Below are positions 17,145-26,014 of a stretch of DNA of 64,000 nt, one piece after another. The DNA comes from Roseburia hominis (GTDB lineage Bacteria; Bacillota; Clostridia; Lachnospirales; Lachnospiraceae). The notes under the pieces are model-generated. The model had not been told where the DNA came from. It did no database searches and saw only the letters and a list, made by a program, of their open reading frames with translations. The position numbers were made by a program, and so were the translations under genes. The stretch covers positions 3,286,001 to 3,350,000 of the forward strand of contig CP159990.1 of the NCBI GenBank assembly GCA_040702975.1, read 5' to 3'. Position 1 is the first letter of the stretch. The number at the start of each line of letters is the position of its first letter.

Positions 17145-20100
17145 TTATTTTCTCGTCTGAATCTGCCGCAGTATCTCCGGATCCTTGATCTTCCCGTCCT
17201 CCGCCAAAAGCACAATCTTGGAAATAATCTCCGCCGTTTTCGGATCTTCATCTAAAAACGGAAGATACACCTTCCCCCGCTTCTGACTGTGCACCGCGAG
17301 CACATGAATCGCCGCGCCGCCTGCCTGGTGGATTATACCGCTGCCAAGGTGGACACTGTAATCATTAAGCATTCCCTTGATATCCGCAAAATGCTCCCTG
17401 ACGGAGACATTTTCCAATTTCATCAGCCGGCAGGTATACGCTGCGATCGTCTTTCGAAGCTCCATGGTAGAGAAGGAAGTAACCGGATCTACTCCTCCCA
17501 CATAGGCCGTGCTCACCGCCAGATCAATATCCCGCATGACCTCCGAGAACACCACCGGATCGATGTCGCGAATCCGTACCTGACCTCCTCCTTTTCGTGA
17601 ATAAAAGGCAACGTACTCGATACTGGGCGCTTCGATATCGCCGGGCGAGAACCAATCAGCCTCTGCAAACAGATTTACCACCAGATTTTCTTTGTAATAA
17701 ACCCGCTCCAGACCATTTTCATAGCTCACATTCCATTTTCTGCCTTTGAGCACGGAAGCGGCTTTCTTCGTCTGGATCTGATACCCCGAGTACCGTCTGG
17801 ACTCGCTTCTATCCTTCTCCTCCTCCATGGCAAGATACAACTCACGGAACACCTGCTTAAAAGGCTGGATCATTCCCTGCCCGAACACATAACTCTGGAA
17901 CATATGCCAGCAGCCCATCTCGTATAAATCATACGGGTGCGCGATTCGGATCGTATCTGCAAGCTCTGCCATATCTTGTGGAAATACCGCCAGTTTCCCG
18001 TCTGTATAAAATCCTGCCTGACCGCCGCTAAGCAGCACCAGCTTTTCGACCATCGGGGCTACGACCGGGTTCTTCATGATTGCCAAAATCTCTTCTCTGG
18101 AAAACTCCGTCCTTTCCTCCATGGCCTGCTCAAGCATGCTCCGCGATCTGCGGTATTGCTCCTTAAAGCCGGACTGAATCGCCTTAATCTCCAGATACTT
18201 TTCGTTCTTTTTCACCGCCGCGGGAACCGTCTTCTGCTTCTTCCCGTTCTTCCTTACCGCAATTTCACCTGCCCCTTGCTCGTCTATCTCGATCCAGATC
18301 TCAATTCCTTCCTGAACCTCAACCGGGCGAAGCGCCCATGCACTTTGCGCAATCATTTCGCTCTCCATCAGCCAGCTCAGCCTTGTCACTGTCTCAAACC
18401 GGGAGTTTCTGGCAAGATTCAGAAGCGCCATCTCAGATGCGCGTTTCTCGCTCGCCTGCCTCTGCGAACCGAACTTCTTCGACTCTTTTGCAAAATTCTG
18501 TACAAACAGGTACCGCTCAAGCAGATCCTTATCGTCCTCGATCGGGCAGATACAATACGCATTCAGCGCATCTTTATTCCGCTTTTCGACCACCTGCTTT
18601 TTCCACTCCTCCTTCGGAATCTTTCCCAAACAGGCGTCTGCATATTTCCTCGACCGTGTATGGAATGCATTTTCACACAGGAATTTGGAAGCCTTATAGA
18701 CCACCTGAAAACGCTTTTCTCCCAGCGTTTCATAGACCGTCTGACACCACTTAATATCGAATGCACCGTCGTTTAATTCCTCCGGCTCAAGCTGCGTATA
18801 CCTGGCGATCTCCGCCTTCTTCTGTTCATAATCATACTGCTTCATGTGGGCGATAAAATAGTAACATGCCTCCTTGAAGCCCTCCCAGCCCAGAACCTCG
18901 TTGATCTTGTCAATCCATTGCGGGGCAAGCATGGCAGTCTCCACCAGACGATCCTCGGAAAAACCGGCAGAAAGAAGTACAGCCGGATCGTCCAGACCGC
19001 CGGGATACACATGACGGATCACATTGGAAAATACCGCATTTCTGTCATCACCGTAGGTGGAACGGCAGAGCGTCTCTCCCTCCAGCACCGAAAGTGCCTG
19101 CGCAAGATGCGAAATTCCTCGAATGACCACCATTTGCCCCACATAATCGGTCACTATGGTCTTTTCGTTGAGTCTCTGGGTCTCCATCGCAAGGAGAGCC
19201 TCGGCAATATCGTCCAAAGCCTCCCTCAAAACCTCATAAACCTCCCGGTCAAACTTGTAACCGGAGTGCTGGTACTCCTTCATCGAAAGATGCGGTTTTC
19301 CCCAGACTCCCCTTCCCTCAAAATAAGCGTCCCGATACGCTTCAAAGAGCTGTCCGTCCTGCCTGTAATAGCTGCGCGGCCCGGGGCTTTCCATATGTTT
19401 ATCCAGAATCACCTCGTACAGCATTTCCTTGGGAGCCATGTGAAGCTGCACTGCCCTTGCAAATACGATCGGCATGATGGTGGGTTTCTCTTTGATATCT
19501 CTGGGAAGGCCTACATTAAAACTCTGGTATAAGTGCAGCTCTAGCGGAAAATATTTTCGGAAGGTCTCATCATCGGCCACCTCAAGCCCCAGCATTCTGC
19601 GCATATTATAAACGCTCCGGCAGGACGCCACCGCAAATACTTCCACATCTCCGCGATAGTTCTTCCTTTTCTGCGTTTTGCCCTTACAATACACAAGAAT
19701 CATCTGCAAAAATGCCGCCGCTTTTTCCGCAAAATTCCCCTGCTCCTTCCATTCCAGCATATAATAATCCATAATATTTTCAAAATGAGACAGGTATTGG
19801 TACTGTTTTACATCGCCTGGCTCCAGCGTAAACAGTTCCGATTCGATTCGCAGATTCTTCTCCCAGAAAATACTGTCATGAATCGTGGACAACAAAAAGT
19901 AAAGTTCAAACACCACTCCCGCCGAGAGATGATCCTCCTCAAAATACGCTCTCCAGACCTCGGAAAGCGGCATGGCGTCCAGCGATTTTTTGCTGCGGTC
20001 CGAGGGCCAGAAGCCCTTCTCCTTTACCTGACGATAAGCATAACCGTTATAGTATTCGTCATTTTCATGGGACATAATCCGCTCGTTCCAAAGACGCAGA

Positions 20101-22142
20101 TAATCCAGAATCTGCTGCTTTCTCCAGGGCAGCAAAAATCCGACATCAAGCACCTCCGTTTTGCGGAAAAGGCCTTTTTTTACAACTTTTAGCCTGTTTT
20201 CATATTCTATAGAGTGAATCTGGCCTGGGGTATAAAGGCCAAAGCCCTCCTCCCGGCCACGTATTGGCGTTTGCCGCCCTATCCCCATATTTTCCAGGAA
20301 AATGCGACCGTTCTCCATATAGATATCGCTGTGAAATGCATTTTCCCTGTTTGAGGAAGGCGGCTCCGCTTTTTCCGCGCGGTTACCTGTGGGCCCTGTC
20401 CCGCCAGCGCACACGCCCTGCACATTTTCTACATTTTCCTCATAATCCTTGAAATATTCCGGCTTCAGGTTTCGCAGCTCCATGGCGGACTCCCGGATCG
20501 TTTTCACCGATGAGCCTTTCAGCCTCCCGTAGCTTTCACGAACATTTTCCTCACTCTGGGCGGCCAGCACACGCACGATCGCCGCCCTGGCCTTCGCCTT
20601 CTTTGATTTCAGGCGGCCTTCCAGTGCGATTAGATCTTCCTCCGTCATTTTCTCATTCAAATATTCTTTTTCAACCCATTTCACAAGCCCTTCATTGGAG
20701 GAAAGAATCTCTTTGAGCAGAAATTTCTTTCTCGCCTCCTCACCGGCCCTGCCAAAACGCTTCTCCATGAAGCGATCCAGCTTCTGATAATAGAGCGTCG
20801 GCACATAGGGAAGGAACCGCTCGATCAGTTCCTTCTCCGGATTGTGGTCCACGATTTCAACCATCGCGTAGCACATCGCATCTTTCGAAAGAGTCACCGT
20901 AAACCAGGCAAACCCTTTGGAGCTCCACGTTTTTTTCGCGCCGACCACTTTGAGAAACGCCTCCATCGCGTCATAAAGTTTCCGCGCCTCTTCCCGGGAT
21001 ATCCCGGATAGTCTCTGTATATTTCTCGCACATTCCGAATAAAAAAGCGCAAGAATCCACTCATCGCCGGCAAATTTTTCCGGGAAATACAGGTATTTTT
21101 CCACATCGAAACTGTTCGTCATTTTCAAATAGACTAACGCGCCCGCCACCACATGGCGCCTGGGACTTTCCAGGAGACGGAACGCCTCGGCGATTGCTTC
21201 CTCCACGTCCTTCGTTCCCAGACAGTAAAGCGCCAAATACAGTTCCAGTGGATTCTCCTCTTCTCCTGTCATTTTTGTTGCCTGCATACAGCTTCTTTCT
21301 ATGAGCTCTCTCCTTGCATTTTCATCTGTCAAATACAGCCGCAGCCTTCCAAAAAGATACCGCACGTCTTTTTCCGTCACCTCGGCATAACCAAGGCCGA
21401 TCCAGGTCATCACCGCCCTCTGAACGGAGGAAAAACGGAGCAGATTCTCCTTTTCGACCACCTCCGTCATGCTAAGGAAATAGTCCCGGTCATTCTCGTC
21501 CACCGTTTCCAGAATGCTTTGTCTTAGTCCCTCCTGTAATTTTGCAGCGAGAAGCAGCTGCGCCAGAAGATTCTGAAGCTCCGCATTTTTGCTCTGCTCA
21601 ATCGCTTCGATCACGTCCCTCGTCAGAACAGCCGTATTATTCTCACTTAAAAGAACGTCCCGGCAATACTGAATGACCTCCTCGTTCCCCTGCAAAAGCT
21701 CCGTGGCGATCACCGAAGAAAAATCCATTCCTCCCTGAAATTCCCGGCACTGCCCATAAATCACATCTTTGATGGAAAGCCCCAGACCCTGGAACAGGTA
21801 AAATGCGCCGATTGCACGGAGCACCTTTGCCGAATATCTGGAAAAATCCCGGCTTCTTGCGTCCATGCGAATCAGACCGCTGTTGCATGTATAATTTTGG
21901 ATATGGCGCAGGTAGAAGCAGAGCCCGTCCCCGTTCCCTTTTAACAGGCCGTGAAAATAATTCTGCTGTTTTAAAAATTCCTCTGCGGTCTTCGGAAGTG
22001 CGATATCCTTGATCGGAAATCCAAAGAAATAATCCCTCTCCTCCACATTTTTCACATACTGCTTTTCCAAGCTGGTAAGTGAAAATGTTGATACTGTTTT
22101 GTTGTATTTCCTCATAAGAGGAATGATTTCATTACGCTCCAT
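17145..22142 (-). CDS. Very large DUF4132 (MolR/YehI-like) protein
   Basis: 1665 residues, ATG at 22142 behind GAGGAGG. No signal peptide or membrane segment is visible, so it should be cytoplasmic. The N-terminal 600 residues are alpha-helical repeat-like (HEAT-type). After a low-complexity linker (GGTGPTGNRAEKAEPPSSNR, about 600) comes the long central region. The C-terminal 450 residues show DUF4132 hallmarks: RIAHPYDLYEMGCWHMFQSY, QPFKQVFRELYLAMEEE, SGYQIQTKKAASVLKGRKW and VHLGSGIIHQAGGAAIHVL. In E. coli the DUF4132 protein YehI lies in a MoxR ATPase/vWA gene neighbourhood; no such partners are seen here. Its neighbours are cobS downstream and a small beta-grasp-like gene upstream. Function unknown. 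Confidence 0.8.
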   Translation of the reverse strand: MERNEIIPLMRKYNKTVSTFSLTSLEKQYVKNVEERDYFFGFPIKDIALPKTAEEFLKQQNYFHGLLKGNGDGLCFYLRHIQNYTCNSGLIRMDARSRDFSRYSAKVLRAIGAFYLFQGLGLSIKDVIYGQCREFQGGMDFSSVIATELLQGNEEVIQYCRDVLLSENNTAVLTRDVIEAIEQSKNAELQNLLAQLLLAAKLQEGLRQSILETVDENDRDYFLSMTEVVEKENLLRFSSVQRAVMTWIGLGYAEVTEKDVRYLFGRLRLYLTDENARRELIERSCMQATKMTGEEENPLELYLALYCLGTKDVEEAIAEAFRLLESPRRHVVAGALVYLKMTNSFDVEKYLYFPEKFAGDEWILALFYSECARNIQRLSGISREEARKLYDAMEAFLKVVGAKKTWSSKGFAWFTVTLSKDAMCYAMVEIVDHNPEKELIERFLPYVPTLYYQKLDRFMEKRFGRAGEEARKKFLLKEILSSNEGLVKWVEKEYLNEKMTEEDLIALEGRLKSKKAKARAAIVRVLAAQSEENVRESYGRLKGSSVKTIRESAMELRNLKPEYFKDYEENVENVQGVCAGGTGPTGNRAEKAEPPSSNRENAFHSDIYMENGRIFLENMGIGRQTPIRGREEGFGLYTPGQIHSIEYENRLKVVKKGLFRKTEVLDVGFLLPWRKQQILDYLRLWNERIMSHENDEYYNGYAYRQVKEKGFWPSDRSKKSLDAMPLSEVWRAYFEEDHLSAGVVFELYFLLSTIHDSIFWEKNLRIESELFTLEPGDVKQYQYLSHFENIMDYYMLEWKEQGNFAEKAAAFLQMILVYCKGKTQKRKNYRGDVEVFAVASCRSVYNMRRMLGLEVADDETFRKYFPLELHLYQSFNVGLPRDIKEKPTIMPIVFARAVQLHMAPKEMLYEVILDKHMESPGPRSYYRQDGQLFEAYRDAYFEGRGVWGKPHLSMKEYQHSGYKFDREVYEVLREALDDIAEALLAMETQRLNEKTIVTDYVGQMVVIRGISHLAQALSVLEGETLCRSTYGDDRNAVFSNVIRHVYPGGLDDPAVLLSAGFSEDRLVETAMLAPQWIDKINEVLGWEGFKEACYYFIAHMKQYDYEQKKAEIARYTQLEPEELNDGAFDIKWCQTVYETLGEKRFQVVYKASKFLCENAFHTRSRKYADACLGKIPKEEWKKQVVEKRNKDALNAYCICPIEDDKDLLERYLFVQNFAKESKKFGSQRQASEKRASEMALLNLARNSRFETVTRLSWLMESEMIAQSAWALRPVEVQEGIEIWIEIDEQGAGEIAVRKNGKKQKTVPAAVKKNEKYLEIKAIQSGFKEQYRRSRSMLEQAMEERTEFSREEILAIMKNPVVAPMVEKLVLLSGGQAGFYTDGKLAVFPQDMAELADTIRIAHPYDLYEMGCWHMFQSYVFGQGMIQPFKQVFRELYLAMEEEKDRSESRRYSGYQIQTKKAASVLKGRKWNVSYENGLERVYYKENLVVNLFAEADWFSPGDIEAPSIEYVAFYSRKGGGQVRIRDIDPVVFSEVMRDIDLAVSTAYVGGVDPVTSFSTMELRKTIAAYTCRLMKLENVSVREHFADIKGMLNDYSVHLGSGIIHQAGGAAIHVLAVHSQKRGKVYLPFLDEDPKTAEIISKIVLLAEDGKIKDPEILRQIQTRK

Positions 22143-22233
22143 GGCCCGACCTCCTCATCTTAGACTATTCATATTAGATATTCTGTAGTGCGCAGCTCCG
22201 GGAGCATTACGCGCTTTTTCGTTCGCGGGCTTT

Positions 22234-22635
22234 CTACCACATTCTTCCCGCAAGCATGACCAGACGGATAAATACCACTTCATCTCCGTCTTCCATGTGT
22301 AGTGTATCGTCCAGTTTCAGATATTCTTCTCCATTTATAAATACACGGAATAATCCGTCTGTAAAATCCTGGAGCATCACCTCCAACGCCTTTTGGCTAT
22401 CCGGACGATTTTCATTATAGTTTACCCCAAACGACACCCGGCCAAGTCTTGACTGTGCAGTGATGTCCTGCTCTTTTAGTACCGGATTTTCCGTTTCCTT
22501 CTGCGACCTTAGTAGCTCATAAGAGACCATTTCCGCCAAAAACTCCTTGAGAGTAGAAACCTTCGGAATCTCGACGGTCTCTCTCTCGAGCTCCCTGAGG
22601 GACGACGCTTTCTTTTTGATAACCTGTATTTTCAT
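22234..22635 (-). CDS. Small protein with a ThiS/MoaD-like (beta-grasp) C-terminal half
   Basis: 133 residues from the ATG at 22635 (AGGAGG upstream). The N-terminal half is basic and helical (MKIQVIKKKASSLRELERE). The C-terminal half reads GLFRVFINGEEYLKLDDTL then MEDGDEVVFIRLVMLAGRMW, which follows the pattern of sulfur-carrier and ubiquitin-like beta-grasp proteins, where DGD-hydrophobic strand is followed by a Gly-ending tail. Here the tail is LAG plus RMW rather than a free GG. It lies 53 nt after cobT and about 90 nt before the DUF4132 gene, so it is likely that protein's partner. The fold assignment is from pattern only. Confidence 0.6.
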   Translation of the reverse strand: MKIQVIKKKASSLRELERETVEIPKVSTLKEFLAEMVSYELLRSQKETENPVLKEQDITAQSRLGRVSFGVNYNENRPDSQKALEVMLQDFTDGLFRVFINGEEYLKLDDTLHMEDGDEVVFIRLVMLAGRMW

Positions 22636-22688
22636 GTTCTGCCTCCTGCAAACTTTGAAATACTTCAATAATTCCTACAATTATAAAA

Positions 22689-23747
22689 TTATTTCAACAC
22701 TTGATACTGCTCAATATCCATTTCCCCAAAGGTCCCCATTTGGCGGTATACCTGTAATCCCATTTCCAGCAGGGGCATCACTGCCACCGCACCGCTGCCC
22801 TCTCCCAGACACATATCGCAGGTAAGAAATGGGGACATTCCCAGCGCATCAAGCACCATCTGTCCGGCCGGTTCCCTGGAAACATGGGACGGCAATATGT
22901 AATCTGCTGCCGCCGGAATCAGCCGTACGGCACAAAGCGCCGCCACCGCCGAGATAAATCCGTCAATCACTACGGGTACTCTCTGCATGGCTCCGCCCAG
23001 GAATACTCCCACAAGAGCGGCGATATCAAGACCTCCTACCTTTGACAGCACATCGATCACATCATCACGGTCCGGCCGGTGCATTTCAATCGCCTGCCTG
23101 ATGACCCGAATCTTCCTTGCCAGTCCCTGACTGGTAAGTCCTGCGCCTTTTCCTGTCACTTCCTCCACTTTTCGATTCAAAAGAACTGCCGCCACCGCAC
23201 TGCTGGTCGTCGTATTGCCGATTCCCATCTCTCCGGTGGCCAAAATATCATACCCCTCTTCTTTCTTCTCCTTCACAAGCCGGATTCCTGTCCAAATGGC
23301 ACGTAAAACTTCATCACGCGTCATGGCAGGTTCCTTTGCCAGATTCCTGGTACCGCACGCCACCTTGTATTCCTTCTTCGTCACCGAAGGGACCTGCGTA
23401 CACATTCCAATGTCGATTGGAAATACGTCGACCCCCGCCACCTGGGCCATGATACAGGTACTCGCCTCTCCCTTTGTGAAATTATCCGCCACCTGCGCCG
23501 TCACTTCGCTGCCGGTCTGCGTCACGCCTTCCGCCACAACGCCGTTATCGGCGCACATGATAATAAGCCCCTTCTTCTTTAATTCATAATCAGCGGTCCG
23601 CTTAATTCCCGCCATGCGAATGACCACATCTTCCAACTTGCCAAGGCTGAATAACGGTTTTGCTACGGACAGCCACCGCTGCCTTGCCTGTTCCATACTC
23701 TTTTCATCTAAGGGACTGATCTGTTCCTCTATCTCTCGTATCGTCAT
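22689..23747 (-). CDS. cobT: Nicotinate-nucleotide:dimethylbenzimidazole phosphoribosyltransferase
   Basis: 352 residues. It activates the lower-ligand base to alpha-ribazole phosphate. Signature stretches are ATGEMGIGNTTTSSAVAA, GGLDIAALVGVFLGGA and CLGEGSGAVAVMPLLE, whose Glu is the catalytic residue in the well-studied enzyme. Length and order match the family. It is preceded by a 210-nt gap after cbiA that holds an imperfect inverted repeat, and followed by the small beta-grasp-like gene. Confidence 0.96.
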   Translation of the reverse strand: MTIREIEEQISPLDEKSMEQARQRWLSVAKPLFSLGKLEDVVIRMAGIKRTADYELKKKGLIIMCADNGVVAEGVTQTGSEVTAQVADNFTKGEASTCIMAQVAGVDVFPIDIGMCTQVPSVTKKEYKVACGTRNLAKEPAMTRDEVLRAIWTGIRLVKEKKEEGYDILATGEMGIGNTTTSSAVAAVLLNRKVEEVTGKGAGLTSQGLARKIRVIRQAIEMHRPDRDDVIDVLSKVGGLDIAALVGVFLGGAMQRVPVVIDGFISAVAALCAVRLIPAAADYILPSHVSREPAGQMVLDALGMSPFLTCDMCLGEGSGAVAVMPLLEMGLQVYRQMGTFGEMDIEQYQVLK

Positions 23748-23792
23748 TTTCTGTCACCATTTCCTGCTTTGCTTTCCTGTATATAATCCTCT

Positions 23793-23900
23793 ATGATTGG
23801 AATAGTCCTCCGCCTATGATTGCCCACATATCAGAATCCTGTCTATGCTCCATCAAAAGTTTTCCATCATATATAATCATGGCGGCTATTCCTATATGAT
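23793..23900. repeat. Imperfect inverted repeat between cbiA and cobT
   Basis: GGAATAG-tcct-CCGCC-t-ATGATT near 23798-23820 matches, in reverse complement, GGAATAGCCGCCATGATTAT near 23874-23896. The octamer TATGATTG also occurs three times. The arms are about 55 nt apart and AT-rich. It could be a cobT leader structure or a decayed small mobile element. Confidence 0.4.
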
Positions 23901-23957
23901 TGGGTTTATTAGGCTTTGGTGCATTTAGTTTTTTGTAAAAAACTTTGCCCCACTCAT

Positions 23958-25469
23958 TTACAGTTCTCTCTTCCTTTTATATTCCAGACATACTTCAACA
24001 AACCGCTCTGCAAACTCCGGGCAGGATTCCCAGTACAAATGCGGAAACCCTGCAAATATCTTCCCCTCCACCTGCACTGCCTGCCACGACCGCGCTTTGT
24101 CCGGTTTGACCGCAAGGCAGGAACTCCCGTTTTCACTGCTGTCCCAATAATGGAATTCGTGCCCTCGTATTTTCTCACCCTTTTTCAAATATACGCCGTC
24201 CTCCTGCGCCGAAAGATCAATGTAGCCGAATCTCACCAGCCGCTGTTTCCGCACGGCCGTTCCGATTAAGGCCCCTGCCATCGGGTACATCGTCCCGTCC
24301 GTCCCTTCCAGCTCTTTTTGCAAATACAGGAAGCCTCCGCATTCCGCGATACAGGGGAGCCCTCCCCTCACCCGCCTGCAAAGATCCTCCCGCATATTTC
24401 TATTTGCGGCAAGCCGGGCCGCATACACTTCCGGATATCCGCCTCCCAGCAAAATGCCGTCCGCCTCCTCAGGAATTTTTGCATCTCTTAGCGGGCTAAA
24501 ATACAATATCCGACAGCCAAATTTCTTCAAAAGTTCTATATTGTCTTTGTAGTAAAATCCAAACGCTTCATCTCTGGCAATTCCAATCACCGGTCCTTCC
24601 CCAGCTGACCATACTGTCCTTTGAACTGCACTCTCTAAGTCACCAGCTATACGCACATTTTCTCTTCCTGTCTCTGCATAAAACGTCTTATCCAAATCAC
24701 TCTTCTCCGGCTTCCCGGCATCATCCACTCTATCCAGAACACTCGTTTCCGCCTCAAATTCAGCCGCCTCCTTGGCGATTTCAAGTATCTCATCCAAATC
24801 CACAGATTCTTCCAGTACTCTCGCCGCCTGCTCCATTCTCGACTTCAATTCCGGTATCTCTTCCGGCAGGACAAGCCCCAGATGGCGGCTGTCAACCTGA
24901 AATACCTCATGTTCCGGCACATACCCGACTACCCGAATCTGATGCCCCATCTCCGCCATTTGCGCCTCGATCAGATTCTTCATTCTGGGATACAGCATCG
25001 GGGAAATCCGGTTCAATATAATTCCTCTGATATGACTGTCCTTCCGAAATTCTACGGCTCCTTTTAGAAGCGCAGCCACGGTAAGCCCCATTCCCCGGCA
25101 CGGCAGGACCAAAATCACCGGAATTCCAAGCGTCCTCGCCACATCATAGGAGCTCGCCCAGTCACAGCTAAGCGCCATGCCATCATAGTATCCCATCACA
25201 CCTTCCACTACCGTAATCTCAGAACCTTGCGCATGCCTTATATAATTCTTCCGAAGCAAGTCCTCACTACAAAAGAACAAATCCAGATTCTCCGAATCAA
25301 TCCCCAGCACTTCCCGGTGAAACATCGGGTCAATATAATCCGGCCCGCATTTGCACGCCGCCACCCTTTTTCCTCTTTTCTTCAAAGCTGCCATCAGGCT
25401 GCACGCGACCGAAGTTTTCCCACTCCCGCTTGCCATTGCAGCTATCATCACTGACGGAATTTTCATCAT
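23958..25469 (-). CDS. cbiA: Cobyrinate a,c-diamide synthase
   Basis: 503 residues. It amidates cobyrinate at positions a and c using glutamine. The N-terminal ATPase domain has MIAAMASGSGKTSVACSLMA and VEGVMGYYDGM. The C-terminal glutaminase domain has GGGYPEVYAARLA and the nucleophile Cys in PCIAECGGFLYLQ. A hydrophilic stretch of about 50 residues between the domains (ETSVLDRVDDAGKPEKSD region) makes it longer than the usual 450-460. It begins 9 nt after the GNAT gene stop. Confidence 0.96.
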   Translation of the reverse strand: MMKIPSVMIAAMASGSGKTSVACSLMAALKKRGKRVAACKCGPDYIDPMFHREVLGIDSENLDLFFCSEDLLRKNYIRHAQGSEITVVEGVMGYYDGMALSCDWASSYDVARTLGIPVILVLPCRGMGLTVAALLKGAVEFRKDSHIRGIILNRISPMLYPRMKNLIEAQMAEMGHQIRVVGYVPEHEVFQVDSRHLGLVLPEEIPELKSRMEQAARVLEESVDLDEILEIAKEAAEFEAETSVLDRVDDAGKPEKSDLDKTFYAETGRENVRIAGDLESAVQRTVWSAGEGPVIGIARDEAFGFYYKDNIELLKKFGCRILYFSPLRDAKIPEEADGILLGGGYPEVYAARLAANRNMREDLCRRVRGGLPCIAECGGFLYLQKELEGTDGTMYPMAGALIGTAVRKQRLVRFGYIDLSAQEDGVYLKKGEKIRGHEFHYWDSSENGSSCLAVKPDKARSWQAVQVEGKIFAGFPHLYWESCPEFAERFVEVCLEYKRKREL

Positions 25470-25478
25470 CTGCCTTAC

Positions 25479-25904
25479 CTACTCCCTTAACGCCTTCACC
25501 ATAAACATCTCCATCGGCTGCGCATACCCGAGAATGTCAAGCAACAGGCAGCCGCAGTCCCTGTAGCCTGATTTCCTGTAAAAATGCTGCGCCTCCTCAT
25601 CTACCTGTGTGGAGGTCAAAGCGATGCCATACCCTTGCCTTTTCATATCATTTTCCCAGTTTTCTATGAGTTTCTTCCCCAGCCCTTCACGCCGATGTCC
25701 TTCCTCAATAAAGAGCATACTGCAAAAAGGTATATTATCCCAAAACAAATGATACCTCAGAATTCCTGCCTGAACGCCGTCCTTTAGCAGGATATAGCCT
25801 CTTTTACTGCGCACCTTGTCCATAAATTCCTCTTCCGGCAAATGCTTGTCAAGGCTGTACCAGAATGCCTTATCCTCTGCCTCTACATATCTAATCTCTG
25901 TCAT
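25479..25904 (-). CDS. GNAT family N-acetyltransferase
   Basis: 141 residues. The acetyl-CoA-binding region is IEEGHRREGLGKKLIENWE, and the closing motif is EAQHFYRKSGYRDCGCLLLD. It opens MTEIRYVEAEDKAFWYSLD. Substrate unknown. It sits 9 nt ahead of cbiA in the cob operon, so it is co-transcribed, but acetyltransferases of this size are common hitch-hikers and a link to B12 is not shown. Confidence 0.85.
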   Translation of the reverse strand: MTEIRYVEAEDKAFWYSLDKHLPEEEFMDKVRSKRGYILLKDGVQAGILRYHLFWDNIPFCSMLFIEEGHRREGLGKKLIENWENDMKRQGYGIALTSTQVDEEAQHFYRKSGYRDCGCLLLDILGYAQPMEMFMVKALRE

Positions 25905-25967
25905 TACAGCCTCCTTAATCTATATACTGGGGAAATACCAGAAATTCATCAATGTATTCCCCTTCAC

Positions 25968-26014
25968 CTACCTTATGAAACGGCCGAATGGCCATACGGG
26001 ATGCCCTTGGGTAT
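25968..26014 (+). repeat. Dispersed palindromic repeat, copy B (abuts the cbiET stop codon)
   Basis: TACCTTATGAAACGGCCGAA and onward to GGGTAT, about 47 bp, same family as copies at 3255, 27067 and 56670. It ends directly at the TAG stop of cbiET, so it lies in the 3' untranslated part of that gene, where it may fold as an RNA hairpin or stabilise the transcript end. Confidence 0.85.

Noticed and set aside
17145..22142. Reading the DUF4132 gene as an anti-phage system by analogy with MoxR/vWA neighbourhoods
   Set aside because: No MoxR ATPase, vWA, nuclease or other defence gene is adjacent. The neighbours are B12 genes, so I left the function open.
22143..22233. Terminator between the small beta-grasp-like gene and DUF4132
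   Set aside because: There is a GCTCC-g-GGAGC stem, but the T run is on the plus strand only and no plus-strand gene precedes it. Transcription on the minus strand is expected to pass.
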